A DNA stretch of 64,000 nucleotides, taken from Phanerochaete sordida. Taxonomy: Eukaryota > Basidiomycota > Agaricomycetes > Polyporales > Phanerochaetaceae. The position numbers were made by a program, and so were the translations under genes. The notes under the pieces are model-generated. The model searched no databases. It saw only the letters and a list, made by a program, of their open reading frames with translations, and was not told where the DNA came from. The stretch spans positions 62,001 through 126,000 of the forward strand of contig BPQB01000083.1 in assembly GCA_019973155.2 (NCBI GenBank), read 5' to 3'. Shown piece after piece: positions 38,267 through 49,617 of this stretch; within the stretch, counting starts at the first letter, position 1, and each line of letters starts with the position of its first letter.

Positions 38267-39739
38267 ATGATGTCCCGCTCCCCTATAGACACGCTACCCA
38301 ACGATATCGCATACGAGATCCTGCGGACAGCGTATCGGCATACGTCCTTCCCTTACTGCGGGGATCATCATATCCAGCAGCAGGTACACTCACCTGTCTC
38401 TATCAGCCATGTGTCCCGACGCTGGCGAGAGCTCGCTCTATCTATACCGAGCCTTTGGAGTTGTATCCACTTCAACCAACGTACCTCCAAGCGAGGCGAT
38501 TCCGCGGACCTGGTCAAGGCCTACCTCCGGCGTTCTGGCCAGGCAAAACTATCAATCAAGTTCTCCTGCCAGGTTCGCACATGCAAGGGGTGCAACTTCT
38601 GCAAGCTGGTCATTGACGTGGAAGAGGCGACGCGCTGTCCATGCTTTGCCGCGTGGGATGCGCTACTCCAGGAAAGAGCAAGATGGACGGGCTGTGTCGT
38701 CGAGTCTAGCGTCCACATCCCTGTATTCGCGCAAGAGATGAGCGAGAAAAGCTTTCCAGTCCTCAAGTACCTTCACCTTCCCACTCTCGGGGGCGTTCGT
38801 GGCATGCAGCCCTCCCAAATCACGGTGCCGAACCTCACACAACTGCGCGTCAACTATCACTGTGCTGGCGCCATCCTGGACTCTGCCCCCCTACACCTCT
38901 TCTCGAAGCTCACGACGCTCGAGTTGAACGTTTTTCGTTACAAGCAGCAGAGCCAAAGAGATCGCTTTGTATCCATACTACACAGCGCATCTGCAACACT
39001 CGAGGTCCTCATACTCCGCCGCGGCCAGTTCGATCCCACGTCAGGCTCAGGATCCGCTTCCCTTGAGCTCATGCCAACGATCTTTCCGCGCCTTACCTTC
39101 CTGGTCCTCGACGCGATTGTCGAGTACTGTGATTCCGCACATAGCATCGTTGGTGAGCTCTGCCGCGCCGCACACGTACTCGAGCGACTGCACATCGTCC
39201 GGTACTTCCCCTCCCGCGTCCACGCGTACCTGCACTCTGGGTCGCTGTGCTTCCCCACCGTGCGCTTCCTGCGCTACTTCGTCCCCGACCAAGCCGACTG
39301 GGACAAGTTCATCCCCGGCCACACCGACTGGCACAACTTCATCTACGCGTTCCCGTGTCTGGAGGAGCTCCAGATCTCGGGCGGGGACCCGACGCCCATG
39401 ATCCATGCGGCGGTGGCGATGGACGTCGCCGCGAAGGGGGGCAACGGGTCGCCCGCGTGGCCGCGTCTCGCGAACCTCGCACTCTTCGGTGCGCACGAGG
39501 CCATCGCGATCCGCTTCGTGCAGCACCGAGCGGCTGCCGGACATCCGCTCTCGGTAGTCGCGTACGAGGGCTGGCTGCTCATCCGCACGGAGCGGATATT
39601 CGCGGACCTGAACGTCACTTTCGTGCCCCTGAACAGGTGGCCAGCAAACGGCGATGACTATGACGAAGACTGGGTTGAATACTGGCACATTATCAATGGT
39701 ACTCTACCCTTCCGTCGACGCCCTGCTGTCACGTCTTAA
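38267..39739 (+). CDS. F-box protein with leucine-rich region, paralogue 1
   Basis: Single exon of 490 codons. The F-box is at residues 6-65: IDTLPNDIAYEILRTAY ... PVSISHVSRRWRELALSIPS, followed by LWSCIHF, the form common in Agaricomycete F-box families. F-box proteins bind Skp1 and select targets for SCF ubiquitin ligases. The remainder has loosely repeated Leu-rich stretches (LHLFSKLTTLELNVF, LEVLILRRGQFD, FPRLTFLVLDAIVEY, ERLHIVRYFPSRVHAYLHSG, CLEELQISGGDPTPMIHAA) and a conserved C-terminal part with YEGWLLIRTERIFADLNVTF. Two further paralogues at 56653-58140 and 58647-60067 share all these blocks. Start: two ATGs in a row at 38267 and 38270. Target unknown. Confidence 0.88.
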   Translation: MMSRSPIDTLPNDIAYEILRTAYRHTSFPYCGDHHIQQQVHSPVSISHVSRRWRELALSIPSLWSCIHFNQRTSKRGDSADLVKAYLRRSGQAKLSIKFSCQVRTCKGCNFCKLVIDVEEATRCPCFAAWDALLQERARWTGCVVESSVHIPVFAQEMSEKSFPVLKYLHLPTLGGVRGMQPSQITVPNLTQLRVNYHCAGAILDSAPLHLFSKLTTLELNVFRYKQQSQRDRFVSILHSASATLEVLILRRGQFDPTSGSGSASLELMPTIFPRLTFLVLDAIVEYCDSAHSIVGELCRAAHVLERLHIVRYFPSRVHAYLHSGSLCFPTVRFLRYFVPDQADWDKFIPGHTDWHNFIYAFPCLEELQISGGDPTPMIHAAVAMDVAAKGGNGSPAWPRLANLALFGAHEAIAIRFVQHRAAAGHPLSVVAYEGWLLIRTERIFADLNVTFVPLNRWPANGDDYDEDWVEYWHIINGTLPFRRRPAVTS

Positions 39740-40562
39740 CCCGCGAGTCTTGGGCTCGGTGTTCGGATTCCTTTGAAATACATGAATCAGATCTTGTTAT
39801 GGTACCAAGCCGACAGCCTGTCCACTTCCTTGGAAAAGTAGATACATGTGCGTAGTGTCAAGACGGATCGCGAATATGTATCGTGCCCGGGCCGAGGACT
39901 GCAAACGTTCCTTTGTAATGTGGTGCGTCGCCTTGAGCCTAGCTGAAAGGGCGAAGTACTCGCACCGCAAGTGAACCGATGTCGCCTCATGTTGTGTGTC
40001 GTGCAGATAGCGGGACGGAGCACATATGTACGTAGGCAGAGCCAAGTGTTGCGCTAGGGTGACCACCAGTTGGATTGCCACTAGTCGCATGGTTAGCCGT
40101 CTTCCGTGACGAGACGAGCAAGCTCGGAGACGACAAGATGCCGTAAATGTCGAAGAGCAGCGCGAGTGCGTATCGGCTTGTGAAGCATACAACGCCAGAC
40201 CGCGTTCGGCTGCGAAAGAGGCGTGCTTGCAGACCGTTCGGCAGCAACCTGCTGCATCCTTATCAGCGACACATGCATGACGGAGGCGATGAAGTGACGA
40301 AACAATAGTCCCTTGTATTACGGTAAGATGCAAGATATATACGTCAGAAGCGGCGCGGCGCTCGGGGGAGCTAGAATAGGCGCAGTCCAAGGATCCCCAG
40401 TAGTACTTCAACAGTCAGAAAGAGACGGCAGCTATGAGACAGAATAAAGCGGTAAATAGACAAACAAGTCTGTCAGGGGGAAACAAGAAAAGGAAAAGAC
40501 GAAGCTCAGCTCCGCGATGCAAGCAGCCCGATGTGTGGGGCGGGGCACCCGAGATGGGGCGA
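39740..40562. other. convergent intergenic region, 0.8 kb
   Basis: Between the stops of F-box 1 (+) and the guanylyltransferase (-). A minus-strand reading frame (39797-40411) is open but Cys/His/Ser-rich with no motif and is not called. Confidence 0.35.
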
Positions 40563-42485
40563 TTACAGCAGCTGTCTGAAGCCAGACTCCTTGCACTTCT
40601 TGACGATGCGCTTGACCTCCTGCGAACGTGCGCGCGTGGTAACGAGGAGCGTGTCGGGCATGTCAACGATAACGAGATCGTCGACACCGAGCAGTGTAAC
40701 GAGACGGCCGGAGCCGGGCACGACGATACCGCCGGCGACCTGCTCAGTGAGCACTGCAAGGATGTAAGCGATGTGCCGCCTGGGCGAACGAGGGCCACGT
40801 ACCGAGGTTGTTGTCACCCAGTACGCGGGGCTGGTTCGCCTCTGCCGGCAGCAGGTCGGCAAGCGAGGAGAAGTCTCCGACGTCGTCCCAACCTGAGAGA
40901 TAACACGTAAGTTGGCTGCCGCAGGTCAGCTAGAGCATGAGACGCACCGAAAGTGGCAGGGACCACTGCAACGCGGCGGTCCAGGGCGGCGGGCTCTGCG
41001 ACAGCATTGTCGATAGCAATCTTCTCAAGGTCGGGCCAGACCTCGTCGAGGACCCGCTGGCGGAGGTTCTCGTCGTCCCATGCAGCAGCAATCTTCTCAA
41101 GACCCTCGTGCAGCTCGGGCTTGTACTCCTTGAGGAGGTCCATGAGGAATGTCGCCTTCGTGACGAACATACCGGCGTTCCAGCGGTAGTTACCGGTCTT
41201 GATGTACGCCGCCGCGGTGCGCGCGTCGGGCTTCTCCTTGAAGCTCGACACGAGGCGTGCGTTGGGCGCGTTGTGCATGCCAAGCTTCTCGCCCAAACGG
41301 ACGTAACCGAAACCGGTACTGGGATGGGATGGCGCAATACCGATAGTGACGAGGTAATCCTGGCGCGCGACTTCGACCGCCTCCGCAACAGCGGCGAGGA
41401 ACGCGTCGTCACCAGAAATCATGTGGTCAGCGGCGAAACTGCCGATGACAGCGTTCTCATCGCGCTTGGCAATGATGGCGGCGGCGAGACCGATGGCGGC
41501 CATGGAATCCTTTGCGCTTGGCTCGCAAAAGAGGTTGTGTCCGAGCAGGTCCGGGAGCTGCCCGCGGATGCTCTTGACGTGTGCCGGGCCCGCGACGATC
41601 GTCGTGCGAGTGGCGCTGGTGAGGGGGAGGAGACGGTCCCATGTCGCTTGAATCAGGGAGCGGCCCTTGAGAGTGAGGTCGAGAAGGAACTTGGGGTGTT
41701 CTTCACGGGAGAGAGGCCAGAGGCGAGTTCCTGCACCTCCGGCAGGGATAACCACGTAGAAGCCGGGGATCTCCCGGTTGGTGAAGGGATATTGGGACAG
41801 AGCATTATCTCCCAATGGCGATGGAACGCAGATGCTTGTTGGTACAGCTAGTGAAGGGATAGAGGCGGGCGAGAGGAAAGGTGATTTTGCGCGCAGTTGC
41901 GGACTGCTGGGAGCTGGGGTGTTGAAACCCGTCCCAAATCGTGATCCGTTGCCATTCTACAGAGGCGTATACGCGTCAGCAATAGAAAGCATGCGCGATA
42001 ATGAAGGCGAAACGTCGTAGAGATGAAAATAATGCGACAGCTCACCTGCATGCCCTCTTTAATCTGGCGTTCCAAGCTGGCGTTGGCTTGACGGAGTTCA
42101 TGGGTCTCTGACCGAAGCTCAGCAATTTCCATTTGCTGGGAAGCAATGTTCAGCGGGGAGAGTCATGAGAAGATGCCAGCAGACGTACCGACTTGTGCAC
42201 AACCTCCATGATCTGCTTGAACATGAGCTCGATGTTGCCGAGGCCGTTGGCCTGGCTGCTTGCTTGCTGGCGCGACATGGGTGCGACGGCGGAGAAAGTT
42301 GGAGAAACGAAAGGAGAGACTGCTGGGCCGTGGGCCGAGTTTAAAAGTGACGGAGAGACGTCGACGTGGTCGACGGAAGAGAGGGCTTGGGAGACCGCGA
42401 CCGTCCGCTGCTCCTGGATGGACCTGGCGTTTTTACCCGCATCAAAAATTGCTGTAAACTCCATATCCGGGCTATACTTGCACAT
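40563..42485 (-). CDS. mannose-1-phosphate guanylyltransferase, bacterial (ManC) type, with N-terminal extension
   Basis: Makes GDP-mannose from mannose-1-phosphate and GTP. The catalytic domain starts IPGFYVVIPAGGAGTRLWPL and continues SREEHPKFL (nucleotidyltransferase signature). It has CEPSAKDSMAAIGLAAAIIA, SFAADHMISGDDAF, THIS-type GFGYVRLGEK, SSFKEKPDARTAAAYIKTGN and YRWNAGMFV. After two small introns it ends GWDDVGDFSSLADLL, then VLTEQVAGGIVVPGSGRLVT and a TTRARSQEVKRIVKKCKESG tail. This motif set is that of short bacterial (actinobacterial-like) ManC enzymes, not the eukaryotic PSA1/MPG1 enzyme. The N-terminal 130 residues (ATG 42485, MCKYSPDMEFTAIFDAGKNA) add a Ser/Pro-rich part and a helix, EIAELRSETHELRQANASLE, likely a short coiled coil. 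The exons join in frame through EGMQ-NGNGSRFGTG and PSSPQLRAKSPFLSPASIPS, so extension and enzyme are one gene. Confidence 0.85.
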
Positions 42486-45400
42486 AACCTAAAGCGTCTG
42501 CGCTCAAATGATGGATCAGGGTCAAACGTCTAGACGGCGTCCAGAGCTTTCGTCCTATTTTGATCTTAGAGAATGCTCCCAACTCTCAACGTTCGCGGCC
42601 CTAGCAACGTGTCTGTACCAACGTTGAGTTGGCTAGGTTCCTCTCGACAGCCCTGCGGAGGGTTCATACAATATTTTGACGTTTTACGGTGTTGTGTTTC
42701 GCACGAGAAGCTGAAATACCGAGTCTGGTAGAGTCTCGCGCTTGTGGCGACCCCTCGAGCTTGTCCTCGACTAATCCCAGACTCTCCTACCAGATCTCAT
42801 GACTACGCCATGAAGCACCCGTCGGACATCTGTGGAATCGTGCCATGGTAAACCCGACGCCGCGCTGGACCTCGCAGTCAGATGCCGGACCATCGTGCCA
42901 CGAGAATCGCCGTGGTCTCTCCTGCCCGCGCGCGGCCAAGACGCAGCGTCGTGCGAGGCGATGCAGGTTTCAGACGCCTGGCCTCCGAGTGCGACGGTGC
43001 ATTTTGTCCGCGCGCACACCGCGCCACGGCCAGTGTTCACCTTCGCACCTCGCCGCCGCCGCCAAAGATAGCCTGCGCAGCGGGCGCGCGACCGCGTTCG
43101 GTGCGCTGGGTCGCACGGAGGACGATGACGCGCGCACGGGATCGGCCAACGTGCTCACAGAAGCCCCCGGGGCAATCTCACCGATCGCAAGCAGGAGCGG
43201 GCAGAAGACCCGGGTTCCTGAGCAGAAGCTCCGAGGAATAGGAGATGCTTGGCCTTCGCCGCGCTAGCGACGCGCTCCCTGTGCGCAAGTGCCATCGAGT
43301 TTACTACTTACTGCTGTCAGCTCAACGTCCCGGCTTGAGAATCCTTGTCCATATGGTGATGTGTACATCTCGTCGGCTTCCACGTTCTGTTACGATTCAT
43401 CCCCAGATAGCATGGCGACGACCAGCTTCAGAGTCGCATCACAGTTCGCTAAACAGAAAAAGATACAACACCACAATGTATACGACTCAGGATAAATCGT
43501 CTGTTTGCCGAGATGGTCTTGAATAACCTTGACAGGCTCGTCAGATGGCACTATGCTGTTCAGCGGGGTATACCCATGTCTTGGTCGACTCCCGGGCCTG
43601 CATCGCGCTCAGTCGCGCTCCCGCCCAGGCTTACCCTGTCTCCGCCCTGGGAGTAGGCTCCGATCTGCGCCTGCGACGCGGGGCGTGCATCCAAAACGCT
43701 GACGTGGCGGCGTGCGGCCAGGCACGTGCTGTCGCTCGCAGAAATCGCGCATTGAAACCCGCGCGTAACTGCCGCCGCCGGGCGTTGTGGCGCGCGCAGC
43801 GATCGCGCGACGTCGCTTGCGCGCGGCGGCCTGGGGCCTCTCACTGGCTTCGCGCGATCCCAGCTCAGCGCGCCCAGGGCCGGGTGGAGTCGCTTTCGGT
43901 GCCGAGCGTCCCGGCGGGCGACGCCCAGTGCTGGCCCAGTGCGTCCCCGCGAGCACGCATCAGACTGTCCGACGGCCAGGACGTCGAGCTCGCCGCCGCG
44001 GGTACGCACCCGCGTGCGTTGGCACCCCGACAAGGCCGGAGGGCGATGGGTGTTGCATGGAGACCGGGCGCAGAGGTGGGCGCGTGCCGTCAGCGTCGTA
44101 TTTTGGGCGTATATTGGGCACCGCTCTCGCCAGGCGACGTTCCTGGTCTCCGCCGCTGCGCGCGCACCGTTCTCCGCCGTGCCCTGCTCCGCCGCTCGCG
44201 TGCGTGTGACCCTCGCGCCCTGGAACCCTGAGCCGCTAGCGGGCGGGTGTGCCACCCTTGGCACCCAGGACTGTGTACCGGGGATGTGATAGGTAGAAAA
44301 CACCTTCGCTCCGCGTCTCTAGAAGCCTACCTATCAACTTTGCAATTGACGGGTCTCTCCTCTCTGAGCTGGCGTGTGACGCTAAGAGGCCGTCGTCGAG
44401 CTCGATATGCCTGGATCGTTCTCGAGCACGAGCTCCACAGGACTGCGCATGCATTCAGCGCAGAAGGGTCGCACCTCTGGTATCTACGTAGGTTGCCGCG
44501 TGCAATATCCATGCGGGCTCTGTTACATGAGCGGTAAAGTCGAATAAACAGAACACGAACGTCGTGGACACAAAATTACGGGCCGATGGAGCCTTCTCGA
44601 GGCGGAAGCAGAAAGCAGGATATCGTCGGTATCGTCCGCGCAGAAACGGTGAGTGCGGGGCGGATGCTCTGTTCTCGCTGGGCGGGCAGGGCGGTCGTGG
44701 CGGCTGGGGTAATTTCCAAAAGATAGACGACTTGACCATCAGCGGTCTCGGGGTGCTCGGAGATCATATTTGGGCATGCAGGGTGCTAAGCCTGGTTGCT
44801 CGTCATCGCGGCGTTGTGCCTGTTTAGTCTTGATTAACGTGAACATCGCGAGGCGTACCTCGGAGGTAGTAGTGGACCACGCTGCGCGCCGTTCACCTGC
44901 GCCATCCACCTTGCTCAAGGGCAACCGATGGGCGGGGCAAAACCCTGTAGAGCTAGTCCAGTCGACAAGATCCGAAGACGAGCGAAAACTCGTCAATCGG
45001 CACGGATGAATATCGTGCCTATCATACGAGCTCTGCGAGCTTCAGAGCAGTGAGCTGGCCAAAATCTGCTGCTTTTAATCGTATAAATTCACAGAATAAT
45101 ACCTGTGCAGTCTGTATAGCTCCCTGCTGCCTGCTATTGCTTGCTTGTGGGCGTCGAGAACGTCCGAGACACGCGCAGGTTCGGTAACTAACAGCGTGAA
45201 GCGTGATCAGATGGCGGGATTACCATATCGGGTAGGGCGCCAACGCTAGAGGACCGGAAGCAATCGAAGCCTTGGCCCAGGACGTCCTTCCGCCCAACTT
45301 CTTCGTACGCACTTTGCCTCCGCCCCGCCAGCATCCGCCGCCATCTAGCCCGACGAGCAGCCCTCGCAGCACGACGCCCACGCCTCTCCGGGCGATGCGC

Positions 45401-45862
45401 GTCCCGATCGTCCCGGCGGACGCTGGCATCATGCCCCGGCTATTCTCTTTTCGCAAGGCAGCTAGCGTGCCCATCGCTGGATCTCGCTTGTACCTCGCAA
45501 CGTAAACTTTCTCGAGGAACATCGCATGCAGATTGGCTCCCCGCGATGCCATGATCTCCTGCTCTAATCAGCGGCGCCGCCTGGGTTTTCCGGCTCGAGC
45601 CCGCTCCTCTCCCCTGGGCGACTTTGTCGGTTCGCGGCCGCGGTGCGGGTCACAGGGTCCTCCAGGCCTCAATTGCCTGAGTCTCCGTGCTGCTCTCTTG
45701 CTCCCAGCCACCACGCTCCGTGGGACTGTCCCACCACGACGCCGTGCTATAACCTTTTCCTCTGGGCCCTGTAGCCCCCCGGCCCTTCTCCCTTGCGTCT
45801 CGTCGCCTGCGTCCTGGATAGCGACTCCAAGAGACTCTCCCCTGTCCGACAGGGCCTCAAGA
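42486..45862. other. 3.4-kb region without a convincing gene
   Basis: The longest gene-poor stretch of the window. A GC-rich core (about 43600-44240) is open in several frames on both strands at once (228 codons + and 247 codons -), with Arg/Ala/Pro-rich translations and no motif, so the openness reflects base composition. A minus-strand frame at 45220-45552 was also judged non-coding. The right end (45600-45860) should hold the promoter of the membrane-protein gene at 45863. Confidence 0.4.
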
Positions 45863-47755
45863 ATGAGTTCAGCCTCCGACGGGGCTCAGCATTTTTCGAG
45901 CAGTCTTGGTGTGTCCTGCTGCTGCCCCAGCGATTTCCCCTCCTGACCACCTTCATCCAGATGGAACTACAATCTGTGTGCTGTTATGGAGCGGCTTGTA
46001 CTTGTGCGTTATCTCCATCATCCCTGCAAGTCCGCCTCTCAGCGTTTGCAACCCTGCAGGTGGGAGATTGTGAGAGCGCTGCCCTTCAACTGGATGGTTA
46101 TCTCTGGCAAGAAGGGCTGTCGGTGGGGTATCTTCGTGCTGTACCTCCCCTTCCGTACCCTCGCGGCTCTATCCTTCGTGTTTGCCATTATCGGTGTCTT
46201 TCCACCGCAATGGCAGCCGCGGTCGGTACGTTAGTCCCCATTTGGTGTCAAACATTGCTAACGTTCATCCAGGTGCTCACCCTGCACTACGTCGGCGAGG
46301 TAAGATCTCGGCTACTCGCCGCTTCCATGCATGCTGACCAGGATGTCATGTCTCAGAGCGTGAACATGGTAGCACGCCTCATGGTCTATCATATGCTCAC
46401 GATCCAGGTGTAGGTCCAACCCTGTTTTCCTCCCGTTCGTCTAATGACGGTCAAGCAGCGCGGCGTTATGGAAGACGTGGGCGGTATCATACCCGCTGGT
46501 TGCGGGGATGTTGGCCGTCTGGGCCGTCAGCATCTTCTGTACGTCGATGCCCTCCAATCATGAGGTTCTCGGCTAACTGCTGCATCATCTTAGGCATCTC
46601 ACGCATTCGCACGGAATGGGGCTCAACCGTGATGCTCAAGCTGTTCACCATCTGCCGTGAGTGTTATTTCCATTCTTCCCAAGCCGAGATGCTGACGGCT
46701 CGGCAGTCCTCTGCCTCTCGACAGCGATTTTCGCGTTGTTCGTTGCCGGTCTCATCAGAGCGCGCGTCCAGAGTCGCTTCAACATGAACAGAAGATACAG
46801 TCAGATGTCGCCACTGGCGATGCTTTGGTCAGAGCGTGTGCAGTTCATCGTCCCGCTCTGGGTAGCTCAGGTCATTGACTCGGTACGTATCCCGGTTGGC
46901 GCAGTTGACTGAACTGCTCACTTACCCACGCTTGTTGATCAGGCGACGAAGCTGGCAGCAGATAGAATAAGTGAGTAACTTCTGTATTTAGAACGTTCCC
47001 AGAAGCTAAATACGAATTCATTTCAGCCGGAGTATCCGTAAGTGACTTCTCGAGGATCTCACCGTGCCTGGCATGATTGAACTTCTCCCCGCAAATTCCC
47101 AGGCAATTGGCATAACGTGCTGTGAGTGACCATCTGCGGTTGTATTACGGACCATGTATACTCATGGTGCCGTTCTCCCAGACATTGTGATGTACGTCTC
47201 CATGCCGATTTGTGAATCGAAGTGAAGCTAACCCGAGGTCGACGCGCAGCATCGTGAGTGGTGGCAGGGCCTTCCAGCACATGGTGAACAACAGCAACGT
47301 CTGCCCAATGACCCGCGTACCGTGTCTCATCAGCTCCGTGTACGCGCACCTCTCCCTCCCACACATTCAACGTTCTGACCACTCTGCAGCGTTCGCTCAA
47401 CGAAAAGCCGGTCGAAGAGCGCCGACTTCACCGACGGCTCGCTCATCACGCGGCTCTCGCAGGAGCGCCCGCAGTCCGCGTCCGCCGCACGCTCACACGC
47501 GCCGAAGCGCACCTCTGGTGCGACGACAGGCAAGCGTGCCGTGCAGACGGACGTCATCGAGCTCGAGACGCTTTCGAGGTACGCCGCCGCCCCTCCCGCT
47601 CCGTGCGCGCGCTTATATGCAGGCGCAGCCTCGACGAGCTCCCGTCGTCTGCGTCCGAGGGCACGACAAAGCGGCCCGCGACCGACGACGACGAATCGGC
47701 CGACATCAAGAGCGTCCTTAAGGACCCCGACGCCGCGCTCAGCCTCGACGCGTGA
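45863..47755 (+). CDS. intron-rich multi-pass membrane protein
   Basis: Resembles a large Agaricomycete family of seven-helix proteins without known role. Pieces that join in frame: exon 1 from ATG 45863 (MSSASDGAQHFSSSL), a 47-70-nt intron, DGTTICVLLWSG, intron (GTGCGT...CTGCAG), then WEIVRALPFNWMVISGKKGC and RWGIFVLYLPFRTLAALSFV. Further on are ALWKTWAVSYPLVAGMLAVW, ISRIRTEWG, LCLSTAIFALFVAGLIRARV and SERVQFIVPLWVAQVIDS. The tail exons give DGSLITRLSQERPQSASAAR, KRAVQTDVIELETLS and, after an intron, RSLDELPSSASEGTTKRPAT ... KSVLKDPDAALSLDA with TGA at 47753-47755. At least eight very short exons are needed, some only 30-60 nt, and the stretch 46980-47350 is not resolved. Medium confidence in the model, good confidence that a gene is present. 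Confidence 0.6.
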
Positions 47756-48296
47756 CCGCCCCCGCGCGCACGCCCACGCTCTGCAGCACGCAGATCGCAG
47801 TAATCCATCGCAAACACCGTGTCTCCTACCGTCTGATCGCCCGCTGCGCCGCGCCCCCCGGGGCCGCGTGCGTGCAGCGGCGGCTCGCTGGTACGCTAGA
47901 TGTGTCTCCATGTCCGTCCGCGCACATGTAGCCTGCATGATCTAGACATCTTCTCTCCCTCGACACGCGTCTGCGATCGCGCCGCTCCGCGCCGGAGCAC
48001 GCCCAGGATCCAGTTTCTCCAACATTCGCACCAAGATACCTACCACGCCCACGACAGTACGTTTCGGTCCTACGCCCGCCCGTCAGAGCCTCTCCTTTCG
48101 CATGTTTTCTCCCTCGCCATCATCTGCTATTGTAGCTTTAGTCGACGATACCACAACGTTATTGATGTTTCTGCTACCCCAAATAGTGTCCCCCGAGTCC
48201 GTGGATGGCAAACATTACATGGTCGGCTGAGAGCGGGTCTCTCTTTACATTATATGGGTATCCTTGCTTCCCGCCTCATTCTGCGACCTCGCGGGG
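47756..48296. other. convergent intergenic region
   Basis: Between the stops of the membrane protein (+) and the PPxY protein (-). Nothing recognised. Confidence 0.4.
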
Positions 48297-49617
48297 TCAG
48301 CATATAATACACTCGTTATCTGGCTTGGCGAGCCGCGCTTCCAGTTTTGCTGTAAGGGTGCCGTCAGGAGCGATAAATGTGCATCCGCTGTATGTTTGTC
48401 GTCAGGGCTGTTCTTTACGGAAGTTTACATCACGAACAACTCACTCAAACTGCAAGCTGTCGCCCATCGGGCTCTTGCGGAGTGGAAGGGAGATGTCGCG
48501 GACGAAGTCATGATGCCGATTCGCCGAGGGCGGGGCTAGCTGGCTTGAGGTCTTCAGACGCAGCTCTATCTGTGGGGGTGCTTTGCTCGCCGGCATGCCC
48601 ATGAACGACTTTGCGGATGCTTTGGACGACGATGGTGTACTGGGTGCCCCTCGAGTATCGTCGATGAGCAGGTGCGAGTCGATCCATGTCGGAGGACTAT
48701 GTTCCATGAGCGAAAGCGAGACCACCCACGCGCCCTTTTCTCCTGCGCTACAGCTTATGCCGTCCGATTCGAGGAAGGCGAGGCACCACATACGCCCTGC
48801 GCGAGCTGAGCAGGCACGACGGAACGGGGTAGATTGCAGACGCACCTCGCGCGATAAACTCCAGCGTCACCTGCTTCGTCACCCGCATCCTCCTCTGGAA
48901 CTGTGGTATCCGGAATACGGCAACAAACTCGCCCTGGTTCCCCGCGACCTCGCTGACGGAGATGTCGTCTGGTGGGATGTTCGCGCCGAGCAAGATCTCG
49001 TCCTTGCCCGATAATGGTGAGAACGCGGGGGTGTGTCGGAGGCGCTGAAAGAGGGCCTCGTCCGAGGCTTGCAGACAGGCGAGGCGTATCTCGGAGATTG
49101 TGGCGGCGGAGAGCGGGGCGGCCATGGCGAGCATCGTCTGCACGAGCTCGAGGCCCGCGGCCCCAGGCAGGTCGCGCGGACGCTTTATGATCGCCCAGTA
49201 TATCGCGGAATGGCCCTCGATGGTCTGCTCCTGGAGCAGCGCGGCGAAGGAGAGGCTGTGTGAGTTGCAGGCCTCCTCGCAGTTGCGCAGGACCGAGATC
49301 GCGGCGGCGTCGGGCACTTTGACGACATCGCGGACGAGGTTCATGACCGTCTTCTCGACCTCCTTCGCCGCCTTCGACTGGCCGAAGGAGGGGAACCACC
49401 GGCCCTTGCCCTTCGAGGATGGCTTCTTCGAGACTAGCGGCGGAGACAGGCGAGAGCTGCTCGAAGGCGACGGAGAAAGGGTGGGAGATGTGGTGGAAGG
49501 CCCTGCATCTTTCTCCGGGGGTGGTGGCACGAAGCTGGATGAGCTCGGGTAATCGTAGGCTGGAGGTGCGTCCTCTGGAGTAGGATCGTCAGGAAGGGGT
49601 TGCTTGTCGATGATCAT
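48297..49617 (-). CDS. unrecognised cytosolic protein with PPxY motif
   Basis: Not assigned to a known family. ATG 49617 (MIIDKQPLPDDPTPEDAPPA) opens a Pro/Ser-rich N-terminus with a PPAY motif, which could bind WW domains such as those of Nedd4/Rsp5 ligases. A helical region follows: AAKEVEKTVMNLVRDVVKVP, ISVLRNCEEACNSHSLSFAA, EGHSAIYWAIIKRP (ankyrin-like in tone), SEIRLACLQASDEALFQRLR. Then comes a beta-rich part (EFVAVFRIPQFQRRMRVTKQ; MWCLAFLESDGISC). A small intron after GDSLQF joins to DGCTFIAPDGTLTAKLEARL ... NECIIC with TGA at 48297-48299; another small intron lies near 48800-48850. The Cys-Ile-Ile-Cys end is not a CaaX box. About 400 residues. An upstream non-ATG extension to 49647 was rejected. 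Confidence 0.68.

Noticed and set aside
43545..44303. Protein-coding gene in the GC-rich island
   Set aside because: Open on both strands at once, no splice pattern, no motif, Arg/Ala/Pro-biased translation.
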